DNA of 64,000 nt from AP-15 sp963845735 (GTDB lineage Bacteria; Pseudomonadota; Alphaproteobacteria; ATCC43930; CGMCC-115725): the NCBI GenBank assembly GCA_963845735.1, contig CAWJTR010000016.1, positions 32,098 through 96,097 on the forward strand. Reading direction: 5' to 3'. A program made the position numbers and the translations under genes. Shown piece by piece: positions 45,743 to 55,005 of the stretch; position 1 is the first letter of the stretch; every line of letters begins with the position of its first letter. The notes beneath the pieces were generated by a model. That model made no database searches and had not been told where the DNA came from. It worked only from the letters and a program-made list of their open reading frames with translations.

Positions 45743-46642
45743 ATGCTCGAAACGCGACAGCTGCACCCGACCCTGGCCCGCGAAGTGGTCGGCCTCAAAT
45801 TATGGGACCGCCTGGACGAGGCGACTGTCGCGGAGCTGCGCGCCCTGTACGCGCAATTCGGCGTCCTGGTGTTTCGTCGCCAGGCATTGAGCGAGGCGGA
45901 ACTCGCCGCGTTCTGCGCCCTGCTTGGGCCGCTGGAGCGCACGGTGCGCAGCGATTGGGCCTCGCCGACGACGCCCGAGGTGACGGTACTCTCCAATCTG
46001 AGGGATGGGTTCGGCCGGCCGATCGGCGGGCTGGGCGACGGCGAGCTGCAATGGCATTCCGACCAGTCCTATATGCTGAACCCGGCGACCGGTGCGGCGC
46101 TCTACGCGCTCGAACTGCCGAGCGAAGGCGGCGAGACCTTCTGGGTCGATCTGCGCGCCGCCTATGCAGGCTTGCCCCGCCGGCTACGGGCGATGATCGC
46201 CGGAAAGCGCGGGATTTTCGATTACACGAAGCGGCTCGCGGGGTATGGCCGGGAGGCGGATCAGCAGATTTCGGAAGACGCGAAACGCCTGACGCCGCCG
46301 GTGACGCATGCGCTGATCCGCGCCCACCCCGAGACCGGCGACCGCTCGCTCTACCTTGATTCGACGACAACCGTCGGCATCGACGACATGGACACGGCCT
46401 CGGGTCTCGCCGTGCTGGATGAGGTCTACGAAAGCGCCACCCGCGACGAGTTCGTTTACGCCCACCAATGGCAGGTCGGCGACCTGGTCGTGTGGGACAA
46501 CGGCTTTACGATGCACCGGCGCACGCCGTTCGACCCGGGCGCCAGGCGCCTTATGAAACGGATCACGATGAACCTCGACCGCTATCACCACGTCCTGCCC
46601 GACGGCAGGCTCGCCCAATCCGGAATCGGAATGCCGATCTAG
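45743..46642 (+). CDS. TauD/TfdA-family 2-oxoglutarate-dependent dioxygenase (second copy)
   Basis: A 299-residue oxygenase, intact. The iron motif is WHSDQSY and the distal part is VVWDNGFTMHRRTPFDPGARRLMKR, with the 2-oxoglutarate Arg. It is distinct from the gene at 40524 and not a recent duplicate. The ATG at 45743 has GAGGA 8 bases upstream; an in-frame start at 45692 would add 17 unconserved residues. It probably acts with the adjacent amidohydrolase or FAD oxidoreductase, but no pathway can be named. Confidence 0.88.
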   Translation: MLETRQLHPTLAREVVGLKLWDRLDEATVAELRALYAQFGVLVFRRQALSEAELAAFCALLGPLERTVRSDWASPTTPEVTVLSNLRDGFGRPIGGLGDGELQWHSDQSYMLNPATGAALYALELPSEGGETFWVDLRAAYAGLPRRLRAMIAGKRGIFDYTKRLAGYGREADQQISEDAKRLTPPVTHALIRAHPETGDRSLYLDSTTTVGIDDMDTASGLAVLDEVYESATRDEFVYAHQWQVGDLVVWDNGFTMHRRTPFDPGARRLMKRITMNLDRYHHVLPDGRLAQSGIGMPI

Positions 46643-46698
46643 TCTAGCTGATTTGCGGCCCCGCGCGCCGCCGGAGGCGCCGACGCTATGTCTCCAGG

Positions 46699-47805
46699 TC
46701 AATTAAAGAAACGCGCAGGCCGAAAATCGGCGAGCTCGGCCCTTTGCCGGCCATGGACGATCTCGTCAGCCGCCGCCTTGCCCAGGAACGGCGACATCGT
46801 GACGCCGCTATGGGTGACGGCGATGTAATAGCCGGATGTCCGCGGCAGCGGCCCGATGGCAGACAGATGGTCGCCGGGGATCGGCCGGATGGCGATGCGC
46901 ACCGCCTCCGGTTCGACCTCGCCGATCGAGGGCAGCAGCAGTCGGGCGCGCCGCACCAGATCGCGCGCCTCCGGCATCGACGGGCTGAGCCTCGCCTCGA
47001 AGCTCAGTGTCGCGTCGGTCGGGTTCCAATGCAGCATCAGCCGCCCCGCGCCGTCAGGGCGCGCGTCAATTACCGTGCTGCGGACCACGCGGCTCAAGCT
47101 GGCGGCGACGGGAGGCGTGAACACCAGAAACCCCACGGTCGGCGCCAACGGCAAGTGCAGACCTGCATCCCGGGTTGCCTCGTTGGTCCAGCGGCCGGCA
47201 CAGTTCACGACCGTGTCGGCCTCGTATTGCGTGCCGTCTGCGACGCGGACGCCGGTCACGCGATCGCCGGCCATGATCAGGTCGACGACCCGGGCGCCGC
47301 AGATGACTTTCGCGCCATGGCGAAGCCGCGCGGCGGACAGCATGGCATGCGCGTAGACCACCGGGTCGAGCCATCCCTCTTCCGGGAAAAACGCCACCGG
47401 CGCGTCGCCGATCGTCGCCGGATCGATGTCGGGCTCCAATTCCTGCACCTGCCGCAAGGTGATCCACTCCGCGGCATAACCCCAGGACCGCAGCCGCTCG
47501 ATGTTTTCACCCTGCGCCGTGCGATCGGGTTCGGCTTCCCATTCCAGACTGCCGCCGCCGTGCCACCATGGCGTGGCGCCAAACTCGTCGGCCAGTGCCA
47601 AATGCGCCTTCATGCCGGCGACATTCAGATCGTGATAGGGCTTCGGCGGCTTATTGTGCGCGTTGGTCCAGGCGAAGCTGATGCCGGAGGTGCCGCCGCC
47701 GATCCGGGTCGCTTCCAGCACCGTAACCGCCGCGCCGGCCTGAGCCAGCCGGTAGGCGACCGAGGCGCCCATCACGCCGGCGCCGATCACGATCGTCTTC
47801 ATCAT
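46699..47805 (-). CDS. FAD-dependent oxidoreductase, D-amino acid/sarcosine oxidase-like (DAO family)
   Basis: 368 residues, intact. The N-terminal dinucleotide fold is IVIGAGVMGASVAYRLAQAGAAVTVLE, and VVNCAGRWTNEATRDAG and RIAIRPIPGDHLSAIGPLP are DAO family motifs. Members oxidise secondary or D-amino acids, glycine or sarcosine. It is convergent with the second TauD gene. Its partner electron acceptor is unknown. Confidence 0.9.
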   Translation of the reverse strand: MMKTIVIGAGVMGASVAYRLAQAGAAVTVLEATRIGGGTSGISFAWTNAHNKPPKPYHDLNVAGMKAHLALADEFGATPWWHGGGSLEWEAEPDRTAQGENIERLRSWGYAAEWITLRQVQELEPDIDPATIGDAPVAFFPEEGWLDPVVYAHAMLSAARLRHGAKVICGARVVDLIMAGDRVTGVRVADGTQYEADTVVNCAGRWTNEATRDAGLHLPLAPTVGFLVFTPPVAASLSRVVRSTVIDARPDGAGRLMLHWNPTDATLSFEARLSPSMPEARDLVRRARLLLPSIGEVEPEAVRIAIRPIPGDHLSAIGPLPRTSGYYIAVTHSGVTMSPFLGKAAADEIVHGRQRAELADFRPARFFN

Positions 47806-48177
47806 CTGCCCCTCCTACAGTTCAAGCCGAATTATAAATACCCGCTTTTGGAGGCGCTCCCCACGGGGCTAGAGGGCGTAGCCTTCTCAGCCCCGGTTCG
47901 GCCGGCCGGACACGAAATCAGCCCCGGGGGTCGAAGTGGCGCTTGGCGATCGCATCGTCTGGATTGGCGGCTGTCGGGCAAACGCGGCATTCGAGACCCG
48001 GTCGTTGGACTGCAAGGTTTGGTGAAAGCGGACCTTGACAGAGATCGCCGAACGCACCCGGGATTTCTGTCCTGATGACTGACCTTTAGCCCCCGTGACC
48101 GCGGCCGGCGCCGTAGATTGCAGGCTAGCAATCCAATTTTCTTGCTTACCAACCGTACCCTCAAGATACTTGCTTTC
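47806..48177. other. Intergenic region before the aldo/keto reductase
   Basis: No supported gene. Open frames on both strands are compositionally non-coding. GC content falls towards 48178, which marks the left edge of the accessory patch. Confidence 0.45.
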
Positions 48178-49035
48178 ATGCGAACTGCCAGAACTTCTGA
48201 TTCCCGGCGCGTGCCGGTGCCACCGATCATGTATGGTACCGCTTGGAAGGAGGACCGTACTCAGGCGCTGGCGTTGGAGGCGATTGCCACCGGGTTCCGC
48301 GCTTTCGATACGGCGAATCAGCGCAAGCACTATTTCGAAGAAGGAGTCGGCGCTGCAGTGGCGGCTGCGATCGCCTCTGGTAGAGTTAAACGCGAAGATC
48401 TTTTTCTTCAAACGAAGTTTACATATCAGCGCGGCCAGGATCACCGCCTGCCATATAATCCTGATTGCGATCTCACTACGCAAGTACGCCAGTCCGTTGC
48501 CAGCTCCCTGGAACATTTAGGTGTGACCCGCATAGACAGCTACATCCTTCACGGCCCGTCACAGCTTAGAGGGTTGAGCCAAGCCGATTGGGAGACATGG
48601 CGGGCTATGGAAGACGCAGCCGATGAAGGTTTGGTTGGCTTACTCGGAATTAGTAATGTCGCCGTCGATCAACTTAAGGCCCTACTCAATGGAGCGCGTA
48701 TCAGGCCTACATTTGTGCAGAATCGCTGTTTTGCGCGCGCCGGCTGGGACCGCGACATGTACACGCTATGTCAGAAGGAAAATATCGTCTATCAAGCCTT
48801 TGCACTACTTTCTGGAAATCGGCAAGCTCTCCTGCAACCATGCGTGACCGAGATTGCCCACCATCATAACAAGACGGTTCCTCAGGTAATCTATCGCTTC
48901 GCTTGCGAGCTTGGGATGCTGCCTCTCACCGGTACTACAGATGTCGCTCACATGCGAGAGGCCCTTGACATCTTAGATTTCGCTCTGACCCACGATGAAA
49001 TTGAGACCCTGCTTGCCCTTCGCGATCCTCGCTAA
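48178..49035 (+). CDS. Aldo/keto reductase
   Basis: A 285-residue NADPH-dependent TIM-barrel reductase, intact. The catalytic tetrad fits FDTAN (Asp), KHYFEE (Tyr), QTKFT (Lys) and YILHGP (His). GLLGISNVAVDQLK is the usual following motif. It resembles the 2,5-diketogluconate reductase group, but the substrate is unknown. Codon use is clearly less GC-biased than the flanking genes. With the IS just 26 bp beyond its stop, this suggests it arrived by horizontal transfer. Confidence 0.87.
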   Translation: MRTARTSDSRRVPVPPIMYGTAWKEDRTQALALEAIATGFRAFDTANQRKHYFEEGVGAAVAAAIASGRVKREDLFLQTKFTYQRGQDHRLPYNPDCDLTTQVRQSVASSLEHLGVTRIDSYILHGPSQLRGLSQADWETWRAMEDAADEGLVGLLGISNVAVDQLKALLNGARIRPTFVQNRCFARAGWDRDMYTLCQKENIVYQAFALLSGNRQALLQPCVTEIAHHHNKTVPQVIYRFACELGMLPLTGTTDVAHMREALDILDFALTHDEIETLLALRDPR

Positions 49036-49061
49036 CGAGGCCTCCAGCTGAAGCGGCCCCC

Positions 49062-50061
49062 TAAGAGCCTGGCCAGGAATCGCGTAGATTGAGCTAGGTT
49101 TTGACCGAAACTCTATTAGTTGTAGGTCGAGCGAGGCGACGCGCGATAAGTTGGACGGAAGCAAGGTAAAGCCAAGCCTCGCTGCTGGCCTCCGTCATCT
49201 CGAAGTCTTTGGCGAGCCTGCGATTGCGGTTGAGCCAAGCAAAGGTTCGTTCGACCACCCAGCGCCGCGGCAGGAGGTAAAATCCGGTGGCGCGATCGGA
49301 CCGCTTGACGATTTCGATCTGCCACTGGCCGTGTCCGGCCAGGGCGGCCGCCAGCTTCTCGCCGGCATAGCCGCCGTCGGCGAAGACATTGCGCAGCCAA
49401 GGAAAGAGGAAGCGGATCGAGGCCAGCAGGTTCGGCGCGCCGTCACGATCCTGGATGTCGGCAGCGTGGACCTTTGCCGCCACCAGATGCCCCACTGTAT
49501 CGGTGATGATGTGGCGCTTGCGACCGTTGATCTTCTTGCCAGCATCCCCCGGGTCGCGGCGATGCCGCGCCCGAGGACAGGCTCCGCCGCGCGGGCCGCC
49601 GCTCTCCGTCGTCTTGACCGATTGGCTGTCGATTACCCCGGCCGAAGGGCTGGCTTCGCGCCCTGCCCGTTCGCGGGCCTGTTGCAGCAGCAGGACGTTG
49701 ATCGTTTTCCACACCCCTGCGGCTTGCCAGGCGTAGAAGTAACGCTGCACCGTCGAGCGGTTCGGGAAATCGCGCGGCAGCAAACGCCAGGGTGAGGCGG
49801 TGCGCAACAGATAGAGCAGCGCCTCCACCACCGCGCGCGGTGCCACGCAACGTGGCCGGCCGAGCCGCTTCGCCGCCGGCAAATGCGGCTCGATCAGCGC
49901 CCACTCCGCATCGGTCATGTCGCTTGCATAGCGCAGATCGTCTCGCCGATACTGCCGACGAGTGGTTTCAGTCCACATGTTGTCTCCCCCGTGCGTTCTG
50001 ACACACCGCGGGTACCACAACTAACTGAAATCACTCAATCCATTTCGAGCCAGCCTCTTAC
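49062..50061. mobile_element. IS5-family insertion sequence
   Basis: An element of about 1.0 kb with one transposase gene. Its imperfect terminal inverted repeats begin TAAGAGCCTGGC (left, from 49062) and TAAGAGGCTGGC (right, read inward from 50060). A clear target duplication cannot be defined. It sits between the aldo/keto reductase and a 5'-truncated low-GC frame that runs open into its right end. Confidence 0.75.
49094..49978 (-). CDS. IS5-family DDE transposase
   Basis: 294 residues. The N-terminal SDMTDAEWALIEPHLP and the DDE motifs VIDSQSVKTTESGG, VFADGGYAGEKL and RRWVVERTFAWLNRNRRL are typical. Between GGPRG and DAGKKINGRKRH about 13 extra residues (ACPRARHRRDPG region) interrupt a stretch that is normally contiguous, so activity is uncertain. 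The ATG at 49978 has a GGGGGAGA ribosome site. An upstream in-frame start at 50020 is not conserved. Confidence 0.88.
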   Translation of the reverse strand: MWTETTRRQYRRDDLRYASDMTDAEWALIEPHLPAAKRLGRPRCVAPRAVVEALLYLLRTASPWRLLPRDFPNRSTVQRYFYAWQAAGVWKTINVLLLQQARERAGREASPSAGVIDSQSVKTTESGGPRGGACPRARHRRDPGDAGKKINGRKRHIITDTVGHLVAAKVHAADIQDRDGAPNLLASIRFLFPWLRNVFADGGYAGEKLAAALAGHGQWQIEIVKRSDRATGFYLLPRRWVVERTFAWLNRNRRLAKDFEMTEASSEAWLYLASVQLIARRLARPTTNRVSVKT

Positions 50062-50067
50062 GAGTTT

Positions 50068-50283
50068 ATGGACTGGGGTAAATTTTCTACCGATGAACAA
50101 TGGACGGATGGTAGAGTATCAGAATCCCTTGCTCCGCTGGAAACATCGTGTCTGAGTGGACTTCCGGATACAGATGAGCATTTGATGTTGAAGGGAGTTG
50201 CCTATCCCACTACAGGAGGATTCACTTCGTATTCATTTATATATAGGTCAGAGGCCCACACATCCCTGAAAATGACAGATTGA
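50068..50283 (+). pseudogene. Low-GC reading frame cut at its 5' side by the IS
   Basis: The frame runs open through the IS right terminal repeat and continues as WGKFSTDEQWTDGRVSES to a TGA at 50281-50283. It has no ribosome site. Composition is AT-richer than the host genome and no family is recognised. The simplest reading is the 3' end of a gene interrupted or deleted by the IS. Confidence 0.35.
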
Positions 50284-50285
50284 TC

Positions 50286-50522
50286 CTAACAAATGACCTT
50301 ATGGGTAAAAATCTTATTTATGTTTTTGTCGGTTGCTTTGTTTATCACACAGGTGAAAGTCCCCCACATCACAGTTTTTTCTGTTTTTTTCACCAAGTAG
50401 GAGTTTCTGAGGACATCAATAATCTCTCGTCTTGCCCTTTCAGGCAACGTGCGGACTAAAAGAAGCGCTGCAGCGGCGACAGCCTCCCGCGCCCGTTCAA
50501 CCGCCAGTTCTCGATTTGTCAT
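50286..50522 (-). CDS. Small hypothetical protein
   Basis: 78 residues from the ATG at 50522. The first half (TNRELAVERAREAVAAAALL and RTLPERARREIIDVL) is a coding-like Ala/Arg/Glu-rich helix pair, and the second half is AT-rich and basic. No ribosome site is evident and no family is recognised. The GC drop inside the frame suggests its 3' part was replaced by incoming DNA. Confidence 0.4.
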   Translation of the reverse strand: MTNRELAVERAREAVAAAALLLVRTLPERARREIIDVLRNSYLVKKTEKTVMWGTFTCVINKATDKNINKIFTHKVIC

Positions 50523-51526
50523 AACATGAGTTATCCAGCATTTTTTTGTAGGCGCAACGTGCAAATGTCAGTGCCGTCCAATTTAAAAATGTCAATCTCC
50601 CCGGCTTTTTGGCGGGCTGTGGGGGGCGGCGTCGATGACGGTGCTGAGCGTGAGCGATGCGAGCTGCGGCGTCTCGAGCGCGGACTTGGTGCAGCGGAGC
50701 CGTCAGCCAGCTCCTTCCGGGTCGGGAGCCGCAAGCCCCGACTATTGCCGGCCTCTTCGTTCGATTTCGTCGATAGGAGTTTCGACGAGTTCACAGAAAC
50801 GCATGAACTCATTTTACTCAGGTAGCCGAATGCTCCATACGACGCAAACGTAACTTGTGGTCCTTGCTACCCAAGTGGCTTCGTCCGTCTGATTCCAAAG
50901 GATTTCACCGGCCCCCATCCGATCGGCTACCTGTCCGACTGCACCCCGAGCTTCTTCAGCCGTTCTGTAGAGTCTCTCAGCCCGTCTTATAGCTCCGAAC
51001 ACCGCGTCACTGTCTACGCGATACACAACCCACAACCAAACCAGGTCTGTCATTGGCGTGAATTGAACAAGAGGGTCGGAGGATCTCTGAACCGGAGGAA
51101 CGGAATTGCTCCCCGAGAGAGTATCTCGGCATCAGGAATTTGCCAATGCAGTCTTTCGATGAGCACGTCGTCGGGCTGCTGATTGCGGCTGATTTCGCGC
51201 CGGCGACCGCTAGCGGCAGAACACGACCAGCACCCCAGCGGCGCTCAGAGGCAATGCCGCCAGAACAGTTCGAACCACAAGACGATGGTCCCGGCACTTC
51301 CGACCGTCAGATAGAGCGGTCGCAGGGGCCTGCCGCTGGCCGTTGGGAGCCCGTGACGATCGGTTCAAAATTCTAAAGCGTCATCTTCATGTTGATCACA
51401 ATATGACCCCTTGCTGGGCATCGCAGGCGTATCGTCAAGCCCGCGGGGCGGCGACCTGGTCGAGTTCGCCAGTCTCGTCGCTGCCGTGCATCGCGCCCGG
51501 CGGGGCTGCCGGAACAGGGAGGGAAA
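50523..51526. other. Mostly non-coding accessory DNA with one possible small gene
   Basis: Apart from the small minus-strand gene at 50814-51053, I find no supported gene. A TTTAAAAATGTCAAT-containing stretch near 50580 recalls the repeated ends of IS21-type elements but is too short to assign. The right end holds the AGGGAGGG ribosome site of the GNAT gene. Confidence 0.4.
50814..51053 (-). CDS. Small hypothetical protein
   Basis: 79 residues, intact. VWLWVVYRVDSDAVFGAIRR and YRTAEEARGAVGQVADR look like a strand-helix layout, ending WVARTTSYVCVVWSIR. The amino-acid composition is coding-like, but there is no good ribosome site and no known family. Confidence 0.4.
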   Translation of the reverse strand: MTDLVWLWVVYRVDSDAVFGAIRRAERLYRTAEEARGAVGQVADRMGAGEILWNQTDEATWVARTTSYVCVVWSIRLPE

Positions 51527-52526
51527 ATGAGTGCCGTGATCCGACCATTGACCAGTGCCGATCTGCCGCAAGCGCGGCGTATCTGCTGCACCGCTTTCGG
51601 GACGTTCCTGGGCGCGCCGGATCCGGAGAATTTCTGGGCTGATCGCGACTATGTCTATGGCCGGTTCGGGGCCGAGCACGTCGCGAGCTTTGCTGCGGAG
51701 CTGGACGGCGAGCTGGTCGGCTCGAATTTCGCGACGCGCTGGGGCAGCTTCGGCTTTTTCGGGCCGATCACGATGCGCCCGGAACGGCAGGGGCGGGGCA
51801 TCGGCAAGGCCCTGGTCGAGGCCGTCAGCAACCAGTTCGAGGATTGGGGGGTCAGCCATGCCGGGCTGTGCACTTTCCCGCAGAGCCCGCTGCACATCGC
51901 GCTTTACGGCAAATTCGGGTTCCGCGCGCGGTTTCTGACCCCGATCATGACGGCGCCGGCGCGGCCTGCCGGCGATGCGGGTTCCTGGTCGCGCTATGGC
52001 GAACTGGCCGGACGGCGATCGGCGCGCCGTCGAGGCCGCCTGCCGCGAGCTGACCGACATGCTCTATGACGGCCTCGATCTCGGCGCCGAGATCCGCACT
52101 GTCGCGGCGCGCGGCCTCGGCGACACCTTGCTGTTGTGGGAGGGTGCGAGCCAGCTCGCCGGGTTTGCGGTGTGCCATTGGGGGCCGGCGAGCGAGGCCG
52201 GCGAGGGCTGCTGCTTTGTCAAATTCGGCGCGGTGCGGCCGGGGGCCGGGGACGCGGCGCGTTTCGCGGCACTCCTCGACGGCTGCGGCTCGCTCGCCGC
52301 CGCGGTCGGCATGCCGAACCTGTTGGCCGGCGTCAATCTCGCCCGCGAGGAGGCCTATCTGCAGATGGTGGCGCGCGGCTTCCGCGCCGAGATCCAGGTC
52401 GTGACGATGCACCGGCCGAACGAGGCCGCCTTCAGCCGCCCGGCCTCTACGTCCTCGACGACTGCCGCGAACATCTGCGACGCGCGCGTTGCGGTCGCCG
52501 CCGACGACGCTTCTCGTCGCCGCTAG
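51527..52526 (+). CDS. GNAT-family N-acetyltransferase, probable two-domain protein (frameshifted)
   Basis: About 330 residues. The first domain carries IRPLTSADLPQARRIC, the acetyl-CoA loop RPERQGRGIGKALVEAV and LYGKFGFRARF. The second is a degenerate GNAT-like unit (GASQLAGFAVCHWGP, NLAREEAYLQMVARGFRAEI). The frame shifts near 52005 and again near 52440, where the sequence continues as RPGLYVLDD in another frame, so the true stop is uncertain. A strong AGGGAGGG precedes the ATG. Acyl acceptor unknown. Confidence 0.75.
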
Positions 52527-53041
52527 CGCCGATCTGTTGCAAATTGGCGATCCTAAATTCGCCCTCTTTGCATTGCATATTCCGGGTGACGGCTGCCGAG
52601 CGGGACCTCGCCAGGCCGAGGCGGAAGCGATGGCCGATGGATACGCATCAGGTATGAGGCGCGGGAGCGGCCGTTTGCCAAGGGCGGTCGGGTAACTGCC
52701 CGCTTGAAGCGTAATTCAATCCTGGGCGAGGTCTCGCTGCAAACTTGCTGCAGCTGCAGCAAACATGTTTTGATGATTCAATCCGTGGTTGCTGGCACCG
52801 GACACAGCGGCGCGGGTATAGGGCAGCGGTTAAGCGCGCCGGGGCCGAAGAGCCCGACCCAGATTGGCGCGACCAAAAAGCTGCCGTCATCCCACGCTAG
52901 CACCGCACAATACCTCGTCTCGGCTCGGTTTGACTTGGCATCGGCACGACACTACGATTTGCGCGTAAATGCGGTCCGGCAAACCGGCTCGTCAAAAAAC
53001 GTGGGGCCGCACCCGACGGTCCGTTGGAGCAGGAGGCTTGT
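52527..53041. other. Intergenic region upstream of the MFS gene
   Basis: No gene is seen. It contains a perfect 18-bp palindrome at 52745-52762 with a second palindrome touching it, and an AGGAGG ribosome site 5 bases before the MFS ATG. Confidence 0.5.
52745..52762. promoter_or_regulatory. Perfect 18-bp palindrome, operator candidate
   Basis: TTGCTGCAGCTGCAGCAA is fully self-complementary. AAACATGTTT (52761-52770) overlaps its right end and is also a palindrome. The pair lies about 280 bp before the MFS gene, and no regulator gene is adjacent. Confidence 0.4.
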
Positions 53042-54424
53042 ATGGCTCAAGAGGCGATTGCCGCATCTGTACCCTGGTACCGCACGCTCAATCGCGAGCA
53101 GTGGCGGGTGCTCTTCATGTCGAACCTCGGCTGGCTGTTCGACGGGTTCGAGATCTACGCGCTGTTCCTGACCGTCGGGTTTGCGCTGCATCAGCTGCTC
53201 GAAACCGCGCAATTGGCCGCATTGCCTCGCTATGCCGGCATCGTGCTGGCGACCACCGTGTTCGGCTGGGCGACGGGCGGCGTCCTCGGCGGCATCATCG
53301 CCGATTACATCGGCCGCAAGCGGACGATGATGCTGGCGATCCTCGCTTATTCCTTGACCACCGGGTTGAGCGCCATTGCCTGGAATTGGCAATCGTTCGC
53401 GATATTGCGCTTTCTGGTCGGCGTCGGCATCGGCTCGGAATGGGTGACCGGAGCGTCGCTCGTCTCCGAATTGTGGCCCGACAACGCTCGCGGCAAGGGC
53501 GGCGGGCTGTTGCAATCGGGCGCCGGGATCGGCAGCTTCCTCGCGTCGGGCGTTTGGCTGTTGATCGGCGGATTGGGGCCCAATGCCTGGCGTTTCATGT
53601 ACTTGGTCGGGGTCCTGCCGGCCCTTCTGGTGCTGTGGCTCCGGCGCGGCATGCCGGAATCGACGCGCTGGGAAGAGGCGAACGAGCGTCGCCGCGCCGC
53701 CCGAGCCCAACAGCAGAGCGGCATCGCGCTCGAAGGCGTCGACGCGGCGCTGACGCGCTTCACGGTCACCGACATGTTCCTCGACAAGAGCGTCCGCCCG
53801 CGGCTGATCGCGGCGTTTCTGATGATGCTGTCGGTGACCTTCGGTTTCTGGGGGGTGGCCACCTTCGTCCCGACCTATGTCGGCACCGTCGCCGCCAAGG
53901 CCGGGCTGTCGGCGCCGTTCTACTCCGCGGTGGCCGGGCTCCTCGGCACCGGGGTCGCCATCTTCGGCTTCATCACCCTCGGCTTTCTCTGCCGACGGGA
54001 TCGGCCGCAAGCCGACCGCGATGCTCTACTACGCGATGTGCCTGGTCCTGACGCCGGTCGTGTATCTGTGGACCCACCACAGCATGGGCCGTTGCTCGCC
54101 GCGGTGACGGTTTTCGGCTTCTTCACCGGCGGGATCTGGTCCTGGGCGCCGATTTGGCTGCCCGAGCTGTTCCCGACGCGGATGCGCGGCACCGCCGTCG
54201 CCTTTTGCTTCAACGCGCCGCGCTGGATCTCCTGCGTCGGCCCGCTGATCGCCGGCACCCTGATCGTCGCGATGGGCGGCTATGGCAAGGCGGCGACGAT
54301 CGTCGGCCTGTTCTTCATCGTCGGGGTGATTGCCGCACCGTTCCTGCCCGAGACCAACGGCAAGCCCTTGCCGCACGCGTTGTGGAACGAGGCCCCTACA
54401 CCGTCGGCAGGGTCCGCACCATGA
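53042..54424 (+). CDS. MFS transporter, aromatic acid:H+ symporter-like (two compensating frameshifts)
   Basis: A 12-TM carrier of about 460 residues. LGWLFDGFEIYALFL in TM1 has the D-G-F-E/D motif of the aromatic-acid and metabolite symporters. ADYIGRKRTMM is the loop 2-3 motif and RGMPESTRWEEANERRR follows TM6. Between about 53985 and 54105 the protein continues in another frame (GRKPTAMLYYAMCLVL) and then returns. AGGAGG 5 bases before the ATG at 53042 fixes the start. Its 3' end overlaps the convergent RDD gene by 29 bp. Confidence 0.83.
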   Translation: MAQEAIAASVPWYRTLNREQWRVLFMSNLGWLFDGFEIYALFLTVGFALHQLLETAQLAALPRYAGIVLATTVFGWATGGVLGGIIADYIGRKRTMMLAILAYSLTTGLSAIAWNWQSFAILRFLVGVGIGSEWVTGASLVSELWPDNARGKGGGLLQSGAGIGSFLASGVWLLIGGLGPNAWRFMYLVGVLPALLVLWLRRGMPESTRWEEANERRRAARAQQQSGIALEGVDAALTRFTVTDMFLDKSVRPRLIAAFLMMLSVTFGFWGVATFVPTYVGTVAAKAGLSAPFYSAVAGLLGTGVAIFGFITLGFLCRRDRPQADRDALLRDVPGPDAGRVSVDPPQHGPLLAAVTVFGFFTGGIWSWAPIWLPELFPTRMRGTAVAFCFNAPRWISCVGPLIAGTLIVAMGGYGKAATIVGLFFIVGVIAAPFLPETNGKPLPHALWNEAPTPSAGSAP

Positions 54425-54892
54425 CCGTGCCGGCGAGGAAATCGTGCAAGGTGCGCCGGCGGCGGTTGAACAGGGCCACCAGCAGGATCAATGAGCAGGT
54501 CATCCCGACGGTGATGTAAAACAGCGCGGTCTGGATCAGCGCCTGCGGAAAGCTCGGCCGCTCGCCGGAGACCGAGCGCAATTCGAGGTCGAACACGCGC
54601 ATGCCGAGGGTCGCCGAGCGCGCGCCGCTCAACAAAAGCGTGTGATAGGCGAGCGGGATCAGGCCGAACAGAAACCACAGCAGCGGCCCGAGCAGCCCGA
54701 AACTCAAGAGCCACAAGATGGCGAAGCATCATCCAGACCCCGACCGCGATGACGCCGATGCAAAGCAGGTCGACAAGATAGGCCGCGATCCGGCGCCACA
54801 GCACGCCCTCGTAAAGTTCCGGGAAACGCCGCCGGGTCGGGCATACGGGCGTCGCGATAGGCGCGCGCAGAAAAATCAAAGTCGGCGGTCAC
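54396..54892 (-). CDS. RDD-family membrane protein (two frameshifts)
   Basis: A small inner-membrane protein of about 165 residues. WRRIAAYLVDLLCIG is the R-D-D TM1 motif, SATLGMRVFDLELRSVSG the segment before TM3, and NRRRRTLHDFLAGTVMV the conserved end. It starts at a GTG at 54892 (TADFDFSARAYRDA) and shifts near 54830 and near 54715. RDD proteins are mostly uncharacterised; some move ions. The stop lies inside the 3' end of the MFS gene. Confidence 0.8.
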
Positions 54893-55005
54893 GGCTAACC
54901 CCCATTGCCAGGCAGTGCCGGGCATGTGGGTATCGCCGTGGCTCCGACAAGCGGCAGGTCTCGGGCGCCATGATATGCTGCGCGCCGACAACGAGGAGGA
55001 ATCCG

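Noticed and set aside
46744..48075. A 443-codon plus-strand open frame
   Set aside because: It is antisense to the DAO-family oxidoreductase and shows no domain or ribosome site.
50550..50620. IS21-type terminal repeat (TTTAAAAATGTCAAT region)
   Set aside because: Only one short match is visible and no istA or istB sequence is nearby, so an element cannot be supported.
51007..51376. Short frames on both strands between the accessory patch and the GNAT gene
   Set aside because: Ser/Pro/Gly/Arg-rich, without ribosome sites or similarity; neither strand is supported.
52805..52870. tRNA-like stretch (GGGTATAGGGCAGCGGTTAA)
   Set aside because: No acceptor stem pairs, and no TTC-type T-arm is found at the right distance.
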